Shown: positions 23,266 to 26,813 of the stretch, one piece after another
How positions within the stretch are numbered: the first letter of the stretch is position 1
Layout: the number at the start of each line of letters is the position of its first letter
Source of the DNA: Halobacteriales archaeon QH_10_67_13
GTDB taxonomy: Archaea; Halobacteriota; Halobacteria; Halobacteriales; Haloarculaceae
DNA length: 26,813 nucleotides
Reading direction: 5' to 3'
Assembly (NCBI GenBank): GCA_003021335.1
Contig: PXQL01000021.1
Span: forward strand, 1-26,813
Notes under the pieces: generated by a model
Seen by the model: only the letters and a program-made list of their open reading frames with translations
Databases searched by the model: none
Told to the model about the DNA's origin: nothing
Position numbers and translations under genes: made by a program

Positions 23266-23338
23266 GAGCGAATATCGTCCCGAACGGTTGTATGCGGATC
23301 GATACCGAATTGACCCTTCAGCGATAAGAACGCGAGAA

Positions 23339-23611
23339 ATGATCGATCCCGACAGGACCGTGACCGTCCCAATCGGCCGGCTCGTCGAGGCGGCCGGACT
23401 CGCGCTCGGCGCGCTCGGAGTCGTCCACATCGCCGCCCCGAAGTTCTTGCTCGACACCGCCCGGTGGGGGTACGAGCGGGTCTTGGACATCGAATTCCGG
23501 CCTCAAGCACGGGCGCGACGGCGGGTCCAGGCGGTCGGGGCCACGATGCTCGCCGTCGGGGCCCTCGCAATAACGCTCGCGCGCGGCCCCACCGACAGCG
23601 ACGGAAGATAA
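23339..23611 (+). CDS. Small two-helix membrane protein
   Basis: 90 aa starting MIDPDRTVTVPIGRLVEAAG. Two hydrophobic stretches (GLALGALGVVHIAAPKFLL and AVGATMLAVGALAITLA) flank a polar loop LDTARWGYERVLDIEFRPQA, rich in aromatic and Arg residues. The same order of features occurs in short haloarchaeal membrane proteins of unknown function. It diverges from the FAD gene with 73 bases between starts. Nothing more can be assigned. Confidence 0.7.
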   Translation: MIDPDRTVTVPIGRLVEAAGLALGALGVVHIAAPKFLLDTARWGYERVLDIEFRPQARARRRVQAVGATMLAVGALAITLARGPTDSDGR

Positions 23612-23624
23612 CGAGCGTCCGGGC

Positions 23625-24072
23625 TCAGCGGATGATCGTCACCGGGGTCGTCGCCGTATCGAGGACACTCTCGACGACGCTGCCGACGACCTGTTCGCGC
23701 TCCTGTGACAGACCGCGGTGCCCGAGATACAGCGTGTTGGCGTCGATCTCCGAAGCGTACTCGATGAGCGCGTCGGCGGGCCGACCGGTCAGCAGCTCGG
23801 TGTTGACGACGACCTCGGCGTCGCCGATCTCCTCCCGGGCGATCCGTCGGGTCCACTTGCCGGCCTCAAGAGTCGCATCCTCGTCGTCGACCAGCTCGGT
23901 CCCCGGGGGAGCACGTGGATGCTCTCAGGGGTCGCCTGAGCGCGGCCGCGTGACGCGCGGCGTATGCGACCGCCTCGTCGCTCGTCGTTGAGCCGTCCGT
24001 CACAAGGATATACTGTATACCCGAGCTAAGACCGCCGGGTGAGATAAACCTACCAGACAGATCGCCCGTCAT
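23625..24072 (-). CDS. UspA-family universal stress protein with two apparent base losses
   Basis: Universal stress fold, usually binding ATP. The first part, YILVTDGSTTSDEAVAYAAR, HAAALRRPLRA, is read from one frame; adding one base near 23925 gives AIHVL, and adding a second in the C5G4 run near 23907 gives PPGTELVDDEDATLEAGKWT and the rest (DANTLYLGHRGLSQEREQVV, GSVVESVLDTATTPVTIIR). The ending is the canonical UspA C-terminal strand and GS-rich nucleotide loop. The repaired length is 149 aa from ATG 24072; a GTG at 24003 would lose the first strand. TTTATC at 24043-24048 (minus) may be the promoter if the shorter start is used. Two indels in one small gene suggest sequencing error or decay. 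Confidence 0.7.
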
Positions 24073-24146
24073 CTCCGGCGAGCCGGGGAAGTTCCGACAG
24101 GGATTCCGGGAGGAACACTTTTCACTCGGTCGGTCAAAGCTGGCAT

Positions 24147-24368
24147 ATGGGCCTTCAACGAGTCAAACAGGCGCTGATGGGAATCGGCCTGCTGACGGTG
24201 CTTGGCTTTCTCACGGTCGTCGGACTGATGACGTACCTCTGGTACGATACCAAAGACATCGAGACAGACGCGACCGCGGACTTCGACGCCAGCGTCGACA
24301 CCGACAGCGGCCTCGACGCGAGCGTCGATGTCGAAGCCGAGGCCAGCGAGGACGCGGACGCAGCCTGA
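24147..24368 (+). CDS. Small single-pass membrane protein with an acidic tail
   Basis: 73 aa. MGLQRVKQALMGIG is followed by one hydrophobic helix (LLTVLGFLTVVGLMTYLWY) and an outer or cytoplasmic tail of Asp/Glu/Ser/Ala (DTKDIETDATADFDASVDTD). The tail uses repeated DASVD and EA units, a low-complexity pattern common in haloarchaeal surface-linked peptides. No function recognised. Confidence 0.65.
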   Translation: MGLQRVKQALMGIGLLTVLGFLTVVGLMTYLWYDTKDIETDATADFDASVDTDSGLDASVDVEAEASEDADAA

Positions 24369-24386
24369 ACACAGACAACCGCCTTT

Positions 24387-24587
24387 TTATTTGCCCCGAG
24401 CAACGACGACCGAACAGTCCATCGTCGGGTGCCAGAGACGTAGTTGAGATTCGTCGCATCGAGGGTTTCGGGCTGTAAACGCCGCTTCTCCGATAAAATC
24501 CAGTCCCCAGAGGACAACGCCCGCGAACACAAGCGACAGGAGCACGTCGAGAACGAGCAACACCCGGATATCGCCGTCCGAACTCAC
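24387..24587 (-). CDS. Small membrane protein (66 aa)
   Basis: Starts at GTG 24587. One or two hydrophobic stretches (VLLVLDVLLSLVFAGVVLWG) precede LDFIGEAAFTARN and a Cys/His-bearing end (RCDESQLRLWHPTMDCSVVV). Short one-helix proteins of this kind occur in other haloarchaea. The start codon is the less common GTG and the promoter is weak, so support is moderate. It converges on the preceding gene with an 18-base gap. Confidence 0.45.
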   Translation of the reverse strand: MSSDGDIRVLLVLDVLLSLVFAGVVLWGLDFIGEAAFTARNPRCDESQLRLWHPTMDCSVVVARGK

Positions 24588-24685
24588 AGCTGTAGCTGAT
24601 ACCGCGATCGTCTTGAAACCTCCCGTCCGTTCTTGTGGTTCGGGCGCGTACTATCGGTGTGATCCGAAACAGCAAGGGCCAACGC

Positions 24686-24976
24686 GTGGATCCGGTTCCG
24701 TTCGCCGTCGTGACCGGGACCGCCTTCGGGGGATGTTACGCGTTTTTTCCGGTCTACTTTCTCTCCTTTGGACTCTCGGCGGCGGCGGCACTCGTCGGGA
24801 CGACCGCGATTTTTCTCGCACTAGCGGCGATCGCGTACCTCCGCCTCGTCCGGAACGCACGTCCCGAGGTCGCGGCGGAGCTACCGCCCGGCCGCCGTCT
24901 CGAGCAGATCTTCTATCACGCGCTGGTCGTGACGGGTGCGTTCGTGTTGTTGACGGGACTACTGCTGGTCCGGTGA
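24686..24976 (+). CDS. Small membrane protein, three-helix
   Basis: 96 aa from the GTG at 24686, with GTACTATCGG at 24648-24657 as a TATA-like element about 34 bases upstream. Three hydrophobic segments are visible: VPFAVVTGTAFGGCYAFFP, LSAAAALVGTTAIFLALAA and, after YLRLVRNARPEVAAELPPGR, a last helix HALVVTGAFVLLTGLLLV. The upstream GTG at 24635 adds an Arg-rich tail and has no promoter. No family recognised. Confidence 0.6.
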   Translation: MDPVPFAVVTGTAFGGCYAFFPVYFLSFGLSAAAALVGTTAIFLALAAIAYLRLVRNARPEVAAELPPGRRLEQIFYHALVVTGAFVLLTGLLLVR

Positions 24977-25070
24977 CGCGATTCGGAGGCGGTTCCGACC
25001 CGGACCCGGGGATCGCCCGAGGATTCGCCTCGGCCCACACGCTTTTGCTGTCCTGCCCGCTGCGGGACGT

Positions 25071-25463
25071 ATGCGCGAGGTGGAGGCCTCTCGGTTCGTG
25101 CAGACGTACCCGGAGATTGTCGAGCAGAACCTGTCGCCGGCGGCGATACTCGACGCTGAGGGGAGTTTCGAGGTCCGCGAGACCGAGAACGGCGGCGATC
25201 GGATCACGGTCGGCGGGTACGGGCTGACGCTCGTCTTCGCGTTCACCACACGCGAGGACGGCATCGAGTACGAGCAAATCAAGGGCCCCCTCGAGACGCT
25301 CCGAACGACCCTGACTTACGCACCCGAAAACGAGGGAACCCGACTCGCCGCGCGCTCCGAGGTTGCCGTCGGCGGCCCCGGCGTTCTCGACCGCCTGGCC
25401 GCCTGGAAACGTCGCGGCGAACTCGAACGTGCACTCGCTGGCGTCGCCGAGCGGTGTCAGTAG
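25071..25463 (+). CDS. SRPBCC-like (START/Bet v1 fold) small protein
   Basis: 130 aa. It begins MREVEASRFVQTYPEIVEQN, the N-terminal strand-helix of the SRPBCC fold, and has the usual curved-sheet strands (ITVGGYGLTLVFAFTTREDG, TTLTYAPENEGTRLAARSEV) and a long C-terminal helix (GVLDRLAAWKRRGELERALA). Such proteins bind hydrophobic ligands or support polyketide and lipid steps. Ligand unknown. A weak GCTTTTGC at 25041-25048 may be the TATA element. The length is normal for the family. Confidence 0.75.
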   Translation: MREVEASRFVQTYPEIVEQNLSPAAILDAEGSFEVRETENGGDRITVGGYGLTLVFAFTTREDGIEYEQIKGPLETLRTTLTYAPENEGTRLAARSEVAVGGPGVLDRLAAWKRRGELERALAGVAERCQ

Positions 25464-25706
25464 GCGGATAACCCGTCCGCGACGAACACCGGAGCTCGGG
25501 TGAACCGCCGACCTCGGGACCGAACGGGCCGTCTGTCACGAGCACACGTCCGACGAGCGACGGCAGGCTCGGCCCGCTCGTCCGAGCGTCTCGGCCCCGT
25601 GACCGACAACGGGCAGTCCGGTGACCCCCGATTTTTTCCCGCACGGTCATGCGAGAAGCACGCACTACCGAACCGGGTTTAAACTGGTCGGTAATGACAT
25701 GTTGGT
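25464..25706. other. Intergenic stretch upstream of the zinc-ribbon gene
   Basis: About 240 bases with no credible gene. It is GC-rich up to about 25620, then has a T run (GATTTTTT at 25630-25637) and the TATA element TTTAAAC at 25678-25684, 26 bases from the next ATG. The T run could end transcription of the SRPBCC gene. Confidence 0.4.
25678..25684 (+). promoter_or_regulatory. TATA element for the zinc-ribbon gene
   Basis: TTTAAAC lies about 26 bases before the ATG at 25707, consistent with a leaderless message. Confidence 0.55.
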
Positions 25707-25931
25707 ATGGGACTGCTTAGCACGATCAGTGAAGTATTTAAAGCATCGACGCAGACAACGGCCCGGGGTGACGCCACGGGGGCCGATTCGGAGGGGGCCT
25801 ACTGGTGTCACGACTGTCAGGAGCGGATCCGAGACGTCGACGTGACCGACGAGGAGCCGCCGACCTGTCCGTCCTGTGGCGACGAGATGGAGTTCGAGCG
25901 CTCGAAGGGCACTTCGAGTTGCGCCTGCTAA
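25707..25931 (+). CDS. Small zinc-ribbon protein
   Basis: 74 aa. After the N-terminal MGLLSTISEVFKAS comes a disordered patch, then a two-knuckle ribbon: CHDC (Cys34, Cys37) and CPSC (Cys54, Cys57), a classic four-cysteine zinc site. Two more cysteines end the protein (SCAC). Short ribbons of this type are numerous in haloarchaea and mostly unstudied. The stop TAA interlocks with the TAG of the converging CobW gene over four bases (25928-25931). Confidence 0.8.
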   Translation: MGLLSTISEVFKASTQTTARGDATGADSEGAYWCHDCQERIRDVDVTDEEPPTCPSCGDEMEFERSKGTSSCAC

Positions 25932-26813
25932 AGTCGTAGTTCCTCGCCCTCCTCACTTGGGAATGGATTGGAAAGCGATCCCGCAGCCGCCCGCTCGTCG
26001 TCGGTCGCCTCGCAGTCGGACAGCGCGGGTTCGAGCGCCTGCTCGTCCATGTTTCGACCGATGAACACGAGCTCGGTCCGGCGGTCGCCGACGGTCTCGT
26101 CCCACGGGAGTTCCGGATTGAGTCGCCGCTGGCTCTTCTGACGCCGTTCGGACAGCGCGGCCACCCACGGCTCGCGGCCGAGGACCCGGCGGACTCCGCC
26201 CGTCCCGGTGTACCGTAAGGCGAGCTCGTCTCGCCCCGCGACCCAGACCAGTCCCTTCGACCGGATGACCGACTCGGGGAGCGACCGGAGGAAATCCGCG
26301 AACCGCTCGGGGTGGAGCGGTCGCCTGGACTCGAAGGCGATCGAGGTCACCCCGTAGGTTCCGGCGGGATCGTGAACGTGTCCCTCGTGATCGTGTCCGT
26401 CATGATCGTGATCGTCGCGTGCCTGGTCCGGTCTGGCGGTCCGATCGGCCCGCTCGACCGCGCGCTCGCGGCTGTGGGCTGCCCGCAGCGATTCGGGACT
26501 GAACAGCCCGGTGTTCAATACGGCGCCGGGATCGATCGCTCCGCGCGCGGTCCTGTGCCGTTCGGCGTCGGGGTTCAGGGCTTCGAGAAGCGCCTCGGTC
26601 TCGGCGACGGTCTCCTCGGTCGCCAGGTCGCACTTGTTGACGAGCAGGACATCCGCGTGTTCGGCCTGCGTGACCAACAGCTCCGACAGCGGACGCACGT
26701 CGCCGTCGGTTTCGGCCTGTCCCGGCCGCGTGCGTCGGACATCCGCGGTGGTGACGATGTCGTCGTCGGCGAGTGTCTCCCGGAAACCCGAGGCGTCGAC
26801 GACCGTCACGAGC
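25928..26813 (-). CDS. CobW/COG0523-family GTP-binding metallochaperone, 5' end off the right edge
   Basis: G3E-family GTPase thought to deliver metal ions (zinc, cobalt or iron) to target proteins. The visible part lacks the N-terminal Walker A, which lies beyond the window. Present are VTVVDA (a core strand), LLVNKCDLAT (the NKxD guanine-recognition motif), a histidine-rich linker HDHDGHDHEGHVHD that likely binds metal, and the CobW C-terminal domain (YGVTSIAFESRRPLHPERFA, SKGLVWVAGRDELALRYTG, RRTELVFIGRNMDE). About 295 codons are in view. The metal and target are not readable. It converges on a zinc-ribbon gene. Confidence 0.92.
   Translation of the reverse strand, partial: LVTVVDASGFRETLADDDIVTTADVRRTRPGQAETDGDVRPLSELLVTQAEHADVLLVNKCDLATEETVAETEALLEALNPDAERHRTARGAIDPGAVLNTGLFSPESLRAAHSRERAVERADRTARPDQARDDHDHDGHDHEGHVHDPAGTYGVTSIAFESRRPLHPERFADFLRSLPESVIRSKGLVWVAGRDELALRYTGTGGVRRVLGREPWVAALSERRQKSQRRLNPELPWDETVGDRRTELVFIGRNMDEQALEPALSDCEATDDERAAAGSLSNPFPSEEGEELRL

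Noticed and set aside
1..26813. tRNA, rRNA or CRISPR arrays
   Set aside because: I looked for cloverleaf-like stretches and regularly spaced repeats on both strands and saw none that hold up.

Overview
The window looks like a chromosomal segment of a halophilic archaeon (class Halobacteria). The proteins are strongly acidic and the DNA is GC-rich with G/C-ending codons. Many genes have a TATA element about 25-30 bases before the start codon and no Shine-Dalgarno site, the leaderless arrangement typical of haloarchaea. Lipoproteins carry twin-arginine signals with a lipobox. Families such as aIF1A, the HVO_0476 zinc-finger protein, the HTH_10 regulator and the archaeal SMC/ScpA pair fit the same group. 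The genus cannot be fixed from the sequence alone.

Layout. Positions 1-5497 (minus strand) hold a peptide/dipeptide ABC importer: a Tat-exported binding lipoprotein, two permeases and an ATPase, with a second ATPase probably just off the left edge. Positions 5686-7256 hold a small lipoprotein, then aIF1A followed closely by a PHP-domain hydrolase. Positions 7253-9704 are a scarred region: a solitary transposon-end-like hairpin, a cysteine-rich HTH_10 regulator, a miniaturised Fe-S oxidoreductase that appears to have lost its middle, a frameshifted small gene, a hairpin-rich relic resembling an IS200/IS605 (IS1341-type) 3' end, and an Hsp20 gene with an out-of-frame deletion. Positions 9780-11837 hold a zinc-finger protein and two tandem protein-isoaspartate methyltransferase paralogues. 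Positions 11868-12131 are a short non-coding element with matching terminal palindromes and several internal hairpins, best read as a TnpB-less IS200/IS605 derivative that may keep a guide-RNA-like scaffold.

Positions 12140-14153 hold a pilin-like membrane protein, an M29 aminopeptidase and a hotdog thioesterase. Positions 14176-18732 (minus) form a condensin operon: a 91-aa coiled-coil protein, SMC and ScpA. The smc reading frame is broken by one missing base in a C run. Positions 18807-20871 hold a PRC-barrel-like protein, two small membrane proteins and a site-2 protease with CBS domains. Positions 21243-23265 hold a squalene synthase and a frameshifted FAD-dependent geranylgeranyl-reductase-like gene. 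The rest holds small membrane proteins, a UspA gene with two apparent base losses, an SRPBCC protein, a zinc-ribbon protein and a CobW-type GTPase running off the right edge.

Five genes need indels to be read through. Several of these are single missing bases, one of them in a near-indispensable gene (smc), so some may be sequencing or assembly errors. The Fe-S protein and Hsp20 lesions are larger and look real. I found no complete, clearly new multi-gene system. The best candidates for a second look are the TnpB-less hairpin element, the miniature Fe-S membrane protein beside a cysteine-rich regulator, and the small coiled-coil protein heading the smc-scpA operon.
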